Of a DNA stretch of 64,000 nt, positions 1 through 8,655 are shown in pieces. The stretch spans positions 2,666,001 to 2,730,000 of the forward strand of contig NZ_AP022834.1 of the NCBI RefSeq assembly GCF_013394385.1. The letters are read 5' to 3'. The notes beneath the pieces were generated by a model. It was not told the DNA's origin, made no database searches, and saw nothing but the letters and a program-made list of their open reading frames with translations. This DNA comes from Kocuria sp. TGY1127_2. GTDB taxonomy: Bacteria > Actinomycetota > Actinomycetes > Actinomycetales > Micrococcaceae. Numbering within the stretch: the first letter of the stretch is position 1; every line of letters starts with the position of its first letter. The position numbers and the translations under genes are program-made.

Positions 1-2
1 GG

Positions 3-35
3 CTCGACCCCGAGGAGAGGGTGAGGATCTGGTGA
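3..35 (+). CDS. C-terminal end of an unidentified upstream gene (partial)
   Basis: A reading frame open from the window edge encodes LDPEERVRIW and stops with TGA at 33-35. The GTG start of the following kinase gene sits at 32-34, giving a GTGA stop/start overlap typical of translational coupling. Ten residues are too few to identify the protein. Because pxpA lies two genes on, a 5-oxoprolinase PxpC subunit, whose members often end in a similar RVRF-like tail, is one guess, but this is only inference. Confidence 0.4.
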   Translation, partial: LDPEERVRIW

Positions 36-973
36 AGCCGGAGGTGTTCGTCGTCGGGTCGGTGAGCCGCGACGTCACCGTGACCGTTGAGAAGTTTCCG
101 GCCCCCGGGGAAACGGTCGTGGGCCATTCCGTAACGTACGGTCTGGGCGGTAAAGGAGCTAATCAAGCGGTTGCCTCCGCGCTAACCGGAGTCCCGACCT
201 CCTTCCTCGGGTGCGTTGGAACTGACGAGGTCGGAAAACAGCTCGTCTCGGTCCTCCGCGACCGAGGGGTCCGGACCGAATGGGTCGTCGAGGTGCCCGG
301 GGACTCGGGCTCGGCGCACATCACCGTGGACGCGCTCGGGGAGAACATGATCTCGATCGTCCCAGCGGCGAACCGGTCGGTCTCCCCCGAGCTGATTCGG
401 CGGGGGCGCGATTGCAGTTTCGACGATGCCGCGGTCGTCATGGCGCAGGGCGAAATTCCGGCCGAAGCCCTCGAGGAGTTGGCGCGAGCGGTCGCGCCCC
501 TCGAAGCGCGTCTGGTCCTGAACCTCGCTCCGGCCGTGAAAGTCTCGACCGAGTGCCTCGCCGCGACCGACGTGTTGATGGTCAATGAGTCCGAAGCCGC
601 CGCAGTGTTGAGCGAATTGGGCTCGGCGACTGTCGAGTCGGTCGCCCAACGGTTGACCGAACTCGCGCCGAATGTGGTCGTGACATTGGGCGAGCAGGGC
701 TCTGTCGTTGCCACCCGCGAGGATCCTCGGCCCACACGTATCCAGGCTTTCCCCACAGAAGATGTGGTGGATACGACCGGTGCGGGAGACGCTTATGCGG
801 GGGTCTTCGCAGCTGCCTTGGCACATCGGGTGTGTTCCGACGACGGCGCAGGAACCCTGCCGCTGGAAACTCTGGCGGCGTGCGCGACCATCGCCTCCCG
901 CGAGGCCGCCAAGGTCGTCGAGAAGGCAGGGGCGTCGTCATCCTACTCAGAATTCTCTTTGGAGGAACAATGA
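32..973 (+). CDS. rbsK: PfkB-family carbohydrate kinase, ribokinase-like
   Basis: Predicted cytoplasmic sugar kinase that phosphorylates a pentose such as ribose with ATP. The 313-residue protein has the ribokinase N-terminal signature GGKGANQA (39-46), NESE (185-188), TLGEQG (218-223) and the PfkB C-terminal signature with TGAGDA (249-254), whose Asp253 is the expected catalytic base. Length is typical. The GTG start overlaps the stop of the upstream gene and has an AGGAGAGG-like ribosome site about 10 bases before it. The stop overlaps pxpA by ATGA at 970-973, so the genes are probably one operon. The true substrate is not provable from sequence, and the pairing with 5-oxoproline metabolism is unexplained. 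Confidence 0.85.
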   Translation: MKPEVFVVGSVSRDVTVTVEKFPAPGETVVGHSVTYGLGGKGANQAVASALTGVPTSFLGCVGTDEVGKQLVSVLRDRGVRTEWVVEVPGDSGSAHITVDALGENMISIVPAANRSVSPELIRRGRDCSFDDAAVVMAQGEIPAEALEELARAVAPLEARLVLNLAPAVKVSTECLAATDVLMVNESEAAAVLSELGSATVESVAQRLTELAPNVVVTLGEQGSVVATREDPRPTRIQAFPTEDVVDTTGAGDAYAGVFAAALAHRVCSDDGAGTLPLETLAACATIASREAAKVVEKAGASSSYSEFSLEEQ

Positions 974-1731
974 AGGTTGATCTCAATTCGGACTCGGGCG
1001 AGTCCTTCGGCTCCTGGACCATGGGCGACGACGCCACGATGGCGCGGATCGTCTCCTCGCTCAACGTCGCATGCGGATTCCACGCCGGAGACCCCGTCGT
1101 CGCACGGACGACGTGCCGTGCGGCGGCGGAAGCCGGTGCCGCTGTGGGGGCTCACGTTTCTTACCCCGATCTGCAAGGATTCGGCCGGAGAGTCATGGAC
1201 ATGGGCCACAATGAGCTGGTGAACTCGGTGATCTACCAGATCGGCGCGCTCCAGGCCATCGCGGTGGCCTCGGGTACGCAGGTTGCTTACGTCAAACCCC
1301 ACGGGGCGCTCTACAATCACATTGCCCGCGATGAAGCCCAAGCCCGCGCTGTGGCGGAAGGTATCGCATCGGTCAGCACCGATCTGCCGATCTTGGTTCT
1401 GCCGAATTCCAAGATCGCAATGGCCGCGGAGGCAGCCGGGTTGCGCGCGGTTCCAGAGGTCTTCGCAGACCGCGGCTACAACTCGGACGGTTCCCTCGTG
1501 TCTCGCAGGGAACAAGGCGCGGTCCTCCACGATGCCGACGAGATCGCTTCCCGCGTCGTGCGCATGGTCAAGGACGGACTGGTCACTGCGGTCGACGGTT
1601 CAGAGATCGAGGTCAATGCCCAGAGCGTGTGCGTGCACGGGGATACACCGGGAGCTGTGGAGATCGCGAGAACCATCCGCCAAAGTCTCGACGACGCCGG
1701 AATCGCGGTAGAAAGTTTCGCCGCAGCATAA
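970..1731 (+). CDS. pxpA: 5-oxoprolinase subunit A (LamB/YcsF family)
   Basis: Subunit of the ATP-dependent 5-oxoprolinase (PxpABC) that opens pyroglutamate to glutamate. The 253-residue protein shows the LamB/YcsF hallmarks: DLNSDSGE near the N-terminus, CGFHAGDP (35-42), VKPHGALYNH in the middle and a late VCVHGDTPGAV. The ATG at 970 has GGAGG 5-9 bases before it and overlaps the kinase stop. Longer versions starting near 832 would overlap the kinase gene extensively and are rejected. PxpB and PxpC are not in the window but may lie just upstream, outside it. An inverted repeat at 1761-1795 probably ends the transcript. Confidence 0.93.
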   Translation: MKVDLNSDSGESFGSWTMGDDATMARIVSSLNVACGFHAGDPVVARTTCRAAAEAGAAVGAHVSYPDLQGFGRRVMDMGHNELVNSVIYQIGALQAIAVASGTQVAYVKPHGALYNHIARDEAQARAVAEGIASVSTDLPILVLPNSKIAMAAEAAGLRAVPEVFADRGYNSDGSLVSRREQGAVLHDADEIASRVVRMVKDGLVTAVDGSEIEVNAQSVCVHGDTPGAVEIARTIRQSLDDAGIAVESFAAA

Positions 1732-1760
1732 CTCGGTGGAAGCACTCACTCGAACGAGAA

Positions 1761-1795
1761 AAGCGCACCGGAGTAGTTCGACAACCGGTGCGCTT
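1761..1795. terminator. Bidirectional hairpin terminator between convergent genes
   Basis: A perfect 11-bp inverted repeat, AAGCGCACCGG (1761-1771) and CCGGTGCGCTT (1785-1795), lies between the pxpA stop and the stop of the oppositely oriented GT87 gene. The minus-strand exit is T-rich (TTTTCTCGTT), so it best fits the GT87 gene, but it can serve both. Confidence 0.7.
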
Positions 1796-1838
1796 GTGGC
1801 ATTCGTGGCGAAGAGTCATCGCCCCCAGCACAAGATAC

Positions 1839-3128
1839 TCAGGAGAGCTCGGGCCTGACCCTGGAATCGTCAACATCTCGGTGGCGCCAAGCCTCGACAA
1901 TCCACATCGCAAAGAACACGAAGAGGCACATGATGGGTATCGCGGAGATGACCAACGGGATCGTGGTGATGTCGTCCAAATACTGCGAGGACCCGTACAA
2001 CGCGATTCCGATCCACATCGGCGAGATGTACAGGCCGATTCCGGCGACCCAGGCGAGAACCAAGGCAACGGTGCGCTCCGGTCCACGACGCGAGAAGAGC
2101 CACGGGAGAGCGTCCACACAAATTGCGGCGATGATCAGCGGGAACCACGTGTTGTGATGTGACCAGGAAATGGGGGAGATCGAGAGCATCACGAAGGCAT
2201 TGAGCGAGACGATCGACAGTTTCATCCCCCGTTTGTCCAACGAGGGAATCACGGCCGCTACGCCCACAATGAGCGCAACGATCAGCACGTACATCACGAT
2301 TTTCAGCAATGAACCCGTCAGGCCAATGTGCATCAGCCATCCCTGGATCGAGATGTTGTCCAGGTAGTTGATGTTCCCGACCCTGGACGGATCGGAAATG
2401 GCATGGAACCAGAATTCCGCTGCCTGGTGGGGCAGAAAGATCACGCCGACCAGGATGGTGCCCGCAAACGACGCGGCCAGGGTTACCAGGCCCTTGATAT
2501 CCTTGCGCATCAGGAGGACCAGCCCGAAGGCCAGTGGGGTCAGCTTGATGCCCGCGGCGATACCGATCAGCAGACCTCGCGGAACCTTGGTGGCCGGGCG
2601 CAGCAGATCCGCGAGAATCAAAAGCATGATCAGCGGGTTGATCTGCACGAGTCCGAGCCCACGTCGCCACGGCCCGGAAAGGCAGATGAGCGCGGCCAGA
2701 AGCGCGATCGTCGTCGTGCGCCCCAGCTTGTCCTGCAGCGGAATCTTGTACCCGCGGTGGTTGACGTAATCGTAAATGATCGCGGCGAACCACCATGCGA
2801 CGGCGATCGAGAACAGGACCATAATCGCCGTTCCGACTTTGACCGGCAGGAACGCAAATGGCAGAAACAACAAGGCCGCGAACGGAGGATACGTGAACGG
2901 CAGGAACGAGGTTTCCGTGAGCGGCACGAGGTGAAGCTCGTAGAGGTCCTTGTTGATTCCGTCGTTACCGAAGATCGTCGCGGCACCCGCACGGTAGACC
3001 GTAAAGTCCAAGCCGCCTTGTGTCAGTGCGTAGAGAATCTGTCCGCCGAGAACGACGACAACGACGATCCAGGCGGCCGCCTGCCAGGGTTTGGAGGGCG
3101 CGCTGCGCTCAACGGAAGAGGAAGTCAT
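1839..3128 (-). CDS. GT87-family (DUF2029) polyprenol-phosphate mannosyltransferase-like membrane protein
   Basis: Predicted integral membrane glycosyltransferase of the GT87/DUF2029 group, which in actinobacteria uses polyprenyl-phosphate sugars to build envelope glycans. The 429-residue protein has about ten hydrophobic segments, an early extracytoplasmic loop with DFTVYRAG near residue 42 and an FTYPPFAALLF segment near 77-87, the usual family features. No soluble domain is seen. The ATG at 3128 has no Shine-Dalgarno site, but a TAAACT hexamer lies 6 bases before it (3135-3140), suggesting a leaderless transcript. The acceptor is unknown. Confidence 0.8.
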   Translation of the reverse strand: MTSSSVERSAPSKPWQAAAWIVVVVVLGGQILYALTQGGLDFTVYRAGAATIFGNDGINKDLYELHLVPLTETSFLPFTYPPFAALLFLPFAFLPVKVGTAIMVLFSIAVAWWFAAIIYDYVNHRGYKIPLQDKLGRTTTIALLAALICLSGPWRRGLGLVQINPLIMLLILADLLRPATKVPRGLLIGIAAGIKLTPLAFGLVLLMRKDIKGLVTLAASFAGTILVGVIFLPHQAAEFWFHAISDPSRVGNINYLDNISIQGWLMHIGLTGSLLKIVMYVLIVALIVGVAAVIPSLDKRGMKLSIVSLNAFVMLSISPISWSHHNTWFPLIIAAICVDALPWLFSRRGPERTVALVLAWVAGIGLYISPMWIGIALYGSSQYLDDITTIPLVISAIPIMCLFVFFAMWIVEAWRHRDVDDSRVRPELS

Positions 3129-3134
3129 TGGTTC

Positions 3135-3140
3135 AGTTTA
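3135..3140 (-). promoter_or_regulatory. -10 hexamer for a leaderless transcript (GT87 gene)
   Basis: TAAACT on the minus strand, 6 bases before the ATG at 3128. With transcription starting about 6 bases downstream, the mRNA would begin at the start codon. Confidence 0.5.
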
Positions 3141-3257
3141 CCTAGCGATCAGCCCTGAAGCTGCGGTTGTGGACGGAGAACAGAATCGGCCTGCCCGCCG
3201 TGGGGCCAGCGCAAGCCACATCGTGCATCTGCCCTCGCACCGCGCTGGGCCCCGATA

Positions 3258-3746
3258 CTAGCCCTGCGGTTTTTCCGAGTCCTCCGGCGAGGACTGGTTC
3301 TTGGGCTTGGCCACCAAATTGGTCGGACCGGCGCCCGCGACCTTGCGGCGACGTTTGGGCTTGCGCACCTCGCCGTTCTCGCTGTCCGGCTCGGCCTTCT
3401 TCTTTTTCGGCATCGCCGCGATCCGCAATGCCGTTTCGATCACGATCACCAGTAGGCACACGTAATACACGATGTACGAGGGGTACAGCGCGAACACGGT
3501 TCCCACAACACCGATGAGTGTGGCCACGAGGGCCAGAATGCCCAGAACCATGACGATCGTGTGCGCCAGGAAGAAACGCTCCGAGCCCTTGTTGCGCCAC
3601 GCCAGGTAGACGGACATGAGACCGAAGAGAACAGGGAAGAAAACCTGTCCGGCCACCGCCATGGAATCCGGATGCCACTTGTAGAGACCCATCGCTTGAA
3701 TGATCGCGGCGGCGGCCAGAGCCAGGGAAGCAGGCAGAGATTTCAT
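3258..3746 (-). CDS. Uncharacterised four-helix membrane protein with a basic tail
   Basis: Function not recognised. The 162-residue protein has about four hydrophobic segments in the first 110 residues, followed by a highly charged, Lys/Arg-rich tail with KKKK and KRRRK clusters, likely cytoplasmic. No catalytic motif is visible. TAGACT lies 7 bases before the ATG (3754-3759) with no Shine-Dalgarno site, so the gene is probably leaderless and separately transcribed. It lies between the GT87 gene and a DUF456 gene in the same direction. That spacing does not suggest an operon. Confidence 0.75.
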   Translation of the reverse strand: MKSLPASLALAAAAIIQAMGLYKWHPDSMAVAGQVFFPVLFGLMSVYLAWRNKGSERFFLAHTIVMVLGILALVATLIGVVGTVFALYPSYIVYYVCLLVIVIETALRIAAMPKKKKAEPDSENGEVRKPKRRRKVAGAGPTNLVAKPKNQSSPEDSEKPQG

Positions 3747-3753
3747 GGCCGCC

Positions 3754-3759
3754 AGTCTA
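3754..3759 (-). promoter_or_regulatory. -10 hexamer for a leaderless transcript (membrane protein)
   Basis: TAGACT on the minus strand, separated by 7 bases from the ATG at 3746. No ribosome-binding site is present in between. Confidence 0.5.
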
Positions 3760-3765
3760 CCGGCC

Positions 3766-4266
3766 TCACGCCGTGATGAAGTATGTGAGTCCCGCGATCA
3801 CGAACACAGTGCCAGCAATCAAGGCACAGACGAGCTCGATCAGCATGCCGATTCCGGCGGCTTTCAGCGCCGCAACGGATGAGGAGAAGGCCGCGCCGAG
3901 GTCCTTCTGGCGGTATACCTCGGAAGCGAAAAGGCCCACCGCAAAACCGATGACCAGCCCCAAAACCGGCAATACGAACATTCCGACGACCGCGCCTATG
4001 ACTCCGTAAAGCAGTGAGCGGTTCGGGATGCTTCTGCGTTTCATGGTCCGGCCCGTGAGCACAAGGCTCGCGCAGAGCCCGACGAGAGCCAACCCTCCCC
4101 CAAGGCCCAGAACCCACCAGCCTTCGGGCGCACGGACCGTCAGGGACCAGACCAAAGTCGCCGCCAGGACGAGAACCGAACCGGGCAGTACCGGAAAGAT
4201 AATTCCCAGGATCCCGACGACGATCAGCAGGGCGGCGACAACGGTCGCGACGATTACGGCTGTCAT
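3766..4266 (-). CDS. DUF456-family membrane protein
   Basis: Small integral membrane protein of 166 residues, almost entirely hydrophobic and glycine-rich, with a GIIFPVLPGS motif near residues 19-28 and paired GxxxG-rich helices, as in DUF456 proteins (function unknown). Frame-open starts run upstream to 4491, but the ATG at 4266 is preferred. TAGGAT lies 7 bases upstream (4274-4279) as a leaderless -10, and AGGA could alternatively act as a ribosome site. The longer N-terminus looks non-membrane and Arg-rich and overlaps the neighbouring oxidase gene. Confidence 0.8.
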   Translation of the reverse strand: MTAVIVATVVAALLIVVGILGIIFPVLPGSVLVLAATLVWSLTVRAPEGWWVLGLGGGLALVGLCASLVLTGRTMKRRSIPNRSLLYGVIGAVVGMFVLPVLGLVIGFAVGLFASEVYRQKDLGAAFSSSVAALKAAGIGMLIELVCALIAGTVFVIAGLTYFITA

Positions 4267-4273
4267 ACCTTCA

Positions 4274-4279
4274 ATCCTA
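4274..4279 (-). promoter_or_regulatory. -10 hexamer before the DUF456 gene
   Basis: TAGGAT on the minus strand, 7 bases before the chosen ATG at 4266. It helps choose this start over upstream in-frame alternatives. Confidence 0.4.
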
Positions 4280-4367
4280 CGTCTCACCAGCCATGACATG
4301 GCTCGGCAGAGAACCCGGACGAGTTTTTGCCAACGCCGAAAGGCGCTTCGCGCCAGCGTGTGTGTTT

Positions 4368-5696
4368 CTACCTGGTCACTCCGAAGAGTTTGTCGGTGTG
4401 CGCATTTCCGAAAACGGCATCCGGGTCCAACCGTTCGCGCAGCCGCCGGAAGTCCTCGAAGCGCGGATACAACCGCGAAAGCTCCTCGCAACCCAGCGAG
4501 TGCCTCTTTCCCCAGTGGGGCCGGCCGCCATGGGCGCGCATGATCTTTTCGACCCCGCCCAAATACCTCGTCGGGTCCTCTTTAAAGTACTGGTGCACGG
4601 CGATGTACATCGTTTCACGGCCGAATGCAGTCGAGAGAGGCACGTCGTCGGCCGCAGCCACACGGCCTTCGACGGGAAACGAGACCTTCAGATCGTTGCG
4701 CTCGATGAATCGCTTGACTTCCCTGATGGCCTCGGGACCTTCTTCCAACGGAACCGCGTATTCCGCCTCGTTGAACCGAACCCTCCGCGGCGAGACGAAG
4801 ACTTCGTGGGCCGGGGCACGGTAGGAGCGGTTCGACGTCGCCCACGCTGCCGCATGGGCCATAGCCGGAACAGCCCGGGGGAAAGCGGTACCGACCTCGC
4901 ACATCAGGCTGAGCGCGCCATTGTCCACGATTTCTTCGCTGAGCATCTGCAGCCAACGGGTTCGCGGCCCGATGTGTGCGAGGTCCGGTGGTGATGCAGC
5001 GTCTCGGGGAACACGGGTGTTTGTTTTGGCGACCGCCTTGTCGGTATGAGGGAACCAAAAGAATTCGAGGTGATCATGAGACCGCGCACGATCCTCCAAG
5101 CTGGCCAACAAGTCCTCGAGATGTTCCCCGGTTTCCTGCGCAACGAGGTCGAAGGCCTCCACGCATTCCAGCTCGACTTCCAGGATCATGCCCAGCACCC
5201 CAACCGATATCCGCGCCAGATCGAAAATTTCGGGATTCTCCGATGCGGACAGGCTCATAACCGAGCCGTCCGGCGTCACGAGGCTCAGCCCGGTCACGGT
5301 CCCGCCGAAACCGGTGAAGCCCAGGCCAGTACCGTGAGTTCCCGTCGAGATCGCTCCCGCAATCGACTGGGGGTTGACGTCTCCCTGATTGGTCAGGGCC
5401 AAGCCGTATGGTTCAAGAAGCCGAGGAATGTCTCGCAGGCGTGTTCCGGCAAGGAATCGTGCGCGACGCCGGGGCAGATCGACCCGGACGAGCCCGGTCA
5501 TCTCGTCCAGATTCACGAGGTGTTCGTCGCCGAGGGCGATTGGTGTGAAGGAGTGGGCGGCTCCGACCACTCGGATCCTTTCCCCGTTGTCTGCGGCTTG
5601 GCGTACGACACCGACTGCTTGCCCCTGCGTCCGAGGCTTCCACAAGTGCTGCGGTTGCGCGGATTCGATGCCCGACCAATTGCTCACCGTGTGCAT
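4368..5696 (-). CDS. FAD-linked D-arabinono-1,4-lactone / L-gulono-lactone oxidase family protein
   Basis: Predicted sugar-lactone (or alditol) oxidase of the vanillyl-alcohol-oxidase fold. The N-terminal FAD-binding PCMH domain includes GAAHSFTP (with a possible flavin-linking His) and TNQGDVNPQSIAGAISTGTHGTG. The C-terminal half is the D-arabinono-lactone oxidase domain, ending with RPHWGKRHSLG, matching the family's HWxK-type motif. Length of 442 residues is normal. The start is taken at 5696 because its ATG overlaps the stop of the upstream gene as ATGA (5694-5698 region). A start 12 codons earlier is possible. Pairing with an amino acid deaminase/aldolase gene suggests a shared pathway. 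Substrate unknown. Confidence 0.88.
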   Translation of the reverse strand: MHTVSNWSGIESAQPQHLWKPRTQGQAVGVVRQAADNGERIRVVGAAHSFTPIALGDEHLVNLDEMTGLVRVDLPRRRARFLAGTRLRDIPRLLEPYGLALTNQGDVNPQSIAGAISTGTHGTGLGFTGFGGTVTGLSLVTPDGSVMSLSASENPEIFDLARISVGVLGMILEVELECVEAFDLVAQETGEHLEDLLASLEDRARSHDHLEFFWFPHTDKAVAKTNTRVPRDAASPPDLAHIGPRTRWLQMLSEEIVDNGALSLMCEVGTAFPRAVPAMAHAAAWATSNRSYRAPAHEVFVSPRRVRFNEAEYAVPLEEGPEAIREVKRFIERNDLKVSFPVEGRVAAADDVPLSTAFGRETMYIAVHQYFKEDPTRYLGGVEKIMRAHGGRPHWGKRHSLGCEELSRLYPRFEDFRRLRERLDPDAVFGNAHTDKLFGVTR

Positions 5697-6907
5697 CAGA
5701 AATTCCACCCCTTTCCTCGATAAGTGGCCCAAGTGTCGACAACCCGACCGTCCGCGACGACCACATACTCGGCCAGGTGCTCGGCAAGTTCACCGGCTTT
5801 GGCATGCCGGAAATACACCAGGTCGCCCAGCGCCAGAGTCTCGGCGCCCGGTCCGCGAAGCGGCGTCTGGACTTCTCCTGGTCCTTCGGCCAGCGAATAC
5901 TTCAGTTCTGCAGGCCAATCGATCGTGGGAAGACGGTCGGTTCCGCTCGGGCCCGAGGCAATCCATCCGCCTTCGAAGACCGTGACCCAGCCCGGCGCCG
6001 GACGCCGCACGACCGGCGTTGCGATGAAGGCCGCGGGGCGATGATGAAATTGTTGGTAACCGTCGAACAAGCCGGGCGAGAGCAGCCCCGAACCCGCGGC
6101 GACCTCCGTCAGAGTTCCCTCGCTCGAGCTGCTCTCGAGCGATCCTGTGCCGCCTCCGTTGACGAATTCCAGGTCCCGTTCTTCTCTGATCGCGGCGAGG
6201 ACCTGAGCCCTGCGTTCCTTGAGTTCGGCCGCCGAGGTTCCCTGCATGCGCCGCGTCAGAATGGCACCAAGGCCCTTCCCCGCATTCCCCCGTCCAGCGA
6301 TTTGGCCCTCATATGACAGGACACCCACCAAGGCGAATCGAGGCCGACGGGCAATCTGCCGGACGACGTCGATCGCCTGTTCCGGCGTGCGGACCGGTGA
6401 TCTGCGGGCCCCCAGATGCAAACGGTCGGCCAAAACTTTCTCCCAAATCCGCAACGACGCGTCGACATCGAGACAGACCCGAACTGGCAGGAGGGGCGAT
6501 GCGGAGGCCTCCGTCTCACCTTGGCGGAGTTGGTACTCGATGTAATCGAGGTGTTCCGCAGAGTCGACCGTGAGCGTGATGTTTTCCCTCCCGGTTCGGC
6601 TCTCACCCAGCTGCCGCAGAGCAGATCGGTTGGTCGTGGGATAAGCCACGAGTATGTCGCCGAATCCCTCCTCGACCAGCGACAGGGCCTCATCCAGGGA
6701 GAAAGCCATGATGCCGTGAAATCCCGGCTGGGCCAGAACGTAGGACATTGCCCCAGGGACACGCAGAGATTTGGAGGCGACACGGATGGGAAGTCCCGCA
6801 GCCCTCTTGCGCAAGGCCGCAATGTTGGTGTCCAGAGCATCTCGATCGATCGCTCCCACCGGTCCGTCCATGCCGTGGAGGGCCTGCCGGATGGAGAGGG
6901 AAACCAT
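5696..6907 (-). CDS. Amino acid deaminase/aldolase (alanine racemase N-domain, D-threonine aldolase-like)
   Basis: PLP enzyme of fold type III with an alanine-racemase-type barrel. RVASKSLRVP near residue 40 carries the expected PLP lysine, and the C-terminal DVYFRHAKAGELAEH-like segment is typical of actinobacterial proteins called amino acid deaminase/aldolase, related to D-threonine aldolase and D-serine dehydratase. It probably acts on a D- or beta-hydroxy amino acid. The ATG at 6907 (403 residues) has AAGGA at good spacing; longer in-frame extensions overlap the divergent dehydrogenase gene. It is translationally coupled to the lactone oxidase downstream and shares its upstream region with gabD2. 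Confidence 0.85.
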   Translation of the reverse strand: MVSLSIRQALHGMDGPVGAIDRDALDTNIAALRKRAAGLPIRVASKSLRVPGAMSYVLAQPGFHGIMAFSLDEALSLVEEGFGDILVAYPTTNRSALRQLGESRTGRENITLTVDSAEHLDYIEYQLRQGETEASASPLLPVRVCLDVDASLRIWEKVLADRLHLGARRSPVRTPEQAIDVVRQIARRPRFALVGVLSYEGQIAGRGNAGKGLGAILTRRMQGTSAAELKERRAQVLAAIREERDLEFVNGGGTGSLESSSSEGTLTEVAAGSGLLSPGLFDGYQQFHHRPAAFIATPVVRRPAPGWVTVFEGGWIASGPSGTDRLPTIDWPAELKYSLAEGPGEVQTPLRGPGAETLALGDLVYFRHAKAGELAEHLAEYVVVADGRVVDTWATYRGKGWNF

Positions 6908-6973
6908 AGAAAATCCTTGCTTGACGAGGTGCTTTGCCTCACACCATACGTCAAAATCTGCCAAACTGGACTC

Positions 6974-8569
6974 ATGAGTACAGTCAGTGCCGATCTCTCC
7001 TCCACCCGGCCCAATACCGTGGGCCTGCCCCCGCGACTCGCCGAGTTCCTCACGGAGAACCTGAGCGATGATGTCGCAGGAACCGGACCCCGCCTCCAGG
7101 CCACGGCCCCTGCGCTCGGAGAGAGGCTGTTCTCTTTTCACGGCGCGAGCGCTGAGGATGTGTTCCGTGCCGTCGATAGGGCTCGGGCCGCGCAACCGGG
7201 GTGGGCCGAACGGCCCGCGTCCGAACGCGCTGCCGTCCTGCTCCGCTTGCACGGTGAAATCCGGCGCCACGAAGAACTCATTCTGGACACGATCCAGGCC
7301 GAAACCGGAAAATCCCGGATCCATGCGTTCGACGAGGTCATGGACGCATACAACGTGTGTCGTTTCGTGGGACGCACGGCCCCGAAAGTCCTTCGTCACG
7401 AACACCGCCGTGGCGCCCTTCCCGGGCTGACGAACACCACCGTCCAGCGCCTCCCTCTGGGAGCGGTCGGGTTCATCACCCCGTGGAATTACCCGGTCTC
7501 CTTGGGAGGAACGGATCTGCTCTCGGCATTGGCCGCGGGCAATGTGGTGATCCACAAACCCGATTCCAAGACCGCGCTCTCGGCCATCCTGATGCGCCGG
7601 CTCGCGATCTCGGCCGGTCTCCCGGCCGAGGCGTGGCAGCTTGTCCCGGGTCCCGTGGATGAGATCGGTGACGCCCTCCTGGACATGGTGGATGCGGTGT
7701 CTTTCACCGGATCCACCGCCGCCGGTCGCGGTATCGCCCAGAAAACGGGCGCAATGCTCAAACCGACCGCGCTCGAGCTCGGCGGCAAGAACCCCATGAT
7801 CATCTGTTCGGACGCTTTCCTCGATGCAGCGGTGGACGGGGCCGTGCGAGGGTGCTTCTCCTCGACGGGCCAGTTGTGCCTGTCGATCGAGCGCATTTAT
7901 GTCGCGGACGAGCTCTACAACGAATTCTGCACACGTTTCCGGAACGCCACTGGGGCGCTGCGACTGGGTTTCTCATTCGACCACCACCACGACGTCGGCA
8001 GCCTGATCTCCGAGGAGCACCTCGCCAGGGTGCAACGCTCCGTGAAACAGGCCACACAGGTCGGCGCGAAGATTCTTGCAGGAGGCTCGGCACGGCCGGA
8101 CCTCGGTCGTTGTTTCTTCGAACCGACGATTCTCACCGATGTACCACCCTCGGCCCGACTCACGCATGAAGAGACCTTTGGTCCGGTCGTCGCGGTCTAC
8201 CGAGTCGACTCCGAGGACGAAGCGATTGCCCGTGCCAACGAGACTCCCTACGGCCTCAATGCGAGCGTGTACTCGGGCGACAAATCCCATGGACTGGCGG
8301 TCGCCTCCGACGTCGAAGCCGGAATGGTCAACGTCAACGAAGCCTTCGCCGCCGCGTGGGGATCGATTGCGGCGCCGTCCGGCGGTCTGAAGGCATCCGG
8401 TCTGGGGCATCGGCACGGGCCGGAAGGAATTGTCGAATTCACCCGAACTCGAACCGTTGCCCACCAGGCACTCATGCCCATTGCTCCCTTCGGTCCATTG
8501 GACGGCGAGAGGTTCCAAAAGGTCATGAGCCAGGCCCTCGGGGCGATGAAGGCACTGCGGCTGAAGTAG
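6974..8569 (+). CDS. gabD2: Succinate-semialdehyde dehydrogenase, GabD2-type aldehyde dehydrogenase
   Basis: NAD(P)+-dependent oxidation of succinate semialdehyde (or a similar omega-aldehyde) to the acid. The 531-residue protein has aldehyde dehydrogenase landmarks: FITPWNYP with Asn172, Lys195 in IHKPDSKT, FTGSTAAGRG, Glu268 in LELGGKNP, and Cys302 in the STGQLCLSIER segment that is characteristic of the GabD2 group. It has a roughly 40-residue N-terminal extension before the core. The start is the ATG at 6974. It is divergent from the deaminase/aldolase gene, 66 bases away. With the aminotransferase and ureohydrolase nearby it could finish degradation of GABA made from 4-guanidinobutyrate (inference). 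Confidence 0.88.
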   Translation: MSTVSADLSSTRPNTVGLPPRLAEFLTENLSDDVAGTGPRLQATAPALGERLFSFHGASAEDVFRAVDRARAAQPGWAERPASERAAVLLRLHGEIRRHEELILDTIQAETGKSRIHAFDEVMDAYNVCRFVGRTAPKVLRHEHRRGALPGLTNTTVQRLPLGAVGFITPWNYPVSLGGTDLLSALAAGNVVIHKPDSKTALSAILMRRLAISAGLPAEAWQLVPGPVDEIGDALLDMVDAVSFTGSTAAGRGIAQKTGAMLKPTALELGGKNPMIICSDAFLDAAVDGAVRGCFSSTGQLCLSIERIYVADELYNEFCTRFRNATGALRLGFSFDHHHDVGSLISEEHLARVQRSVKQATQVGAKILAGGSARPDLGRCFFEPTILTDVPPSARLTHEETFGPVVAVYRVDSEDEAIARANETPYGLNASVYSGDKSHGLAVASDVEAGMVNVNEAFAAAWGSIAAPSGGLKASGLGHRHGPEGIVEFTRTRTVAHQALMPIAPFGPLDGERFQKVMSQALGAMKALRLK

Positions 8570-8642
8570 CTGCCGAAAGCAGCACCAACGCGTTCCTTCG
8601 TGATCTCTGACATCCCGGAGCGACCAGGCCAAACGCACTCTG

Positions 8643-8648
8643 TAAGCT
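8643..8648 (+). promoter_or_regulatory. -10 hexamer for a leaderless transcript (lytic transglycosylase)
   Basis: TAAGCT, 7 bases before the ATG at 8656, with no ribosome-binding site between. Confidence 0.5.
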
Positions 8649-8655
8649 TGGCCCG

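Noticed and set aside
6908-7555. N-terminal extension of the deaminase/aldolase frame
   Set aside because: It is antisense to gabD2 and low-complexity. ATG 6907 has a clear ribosome site and starts the domain.
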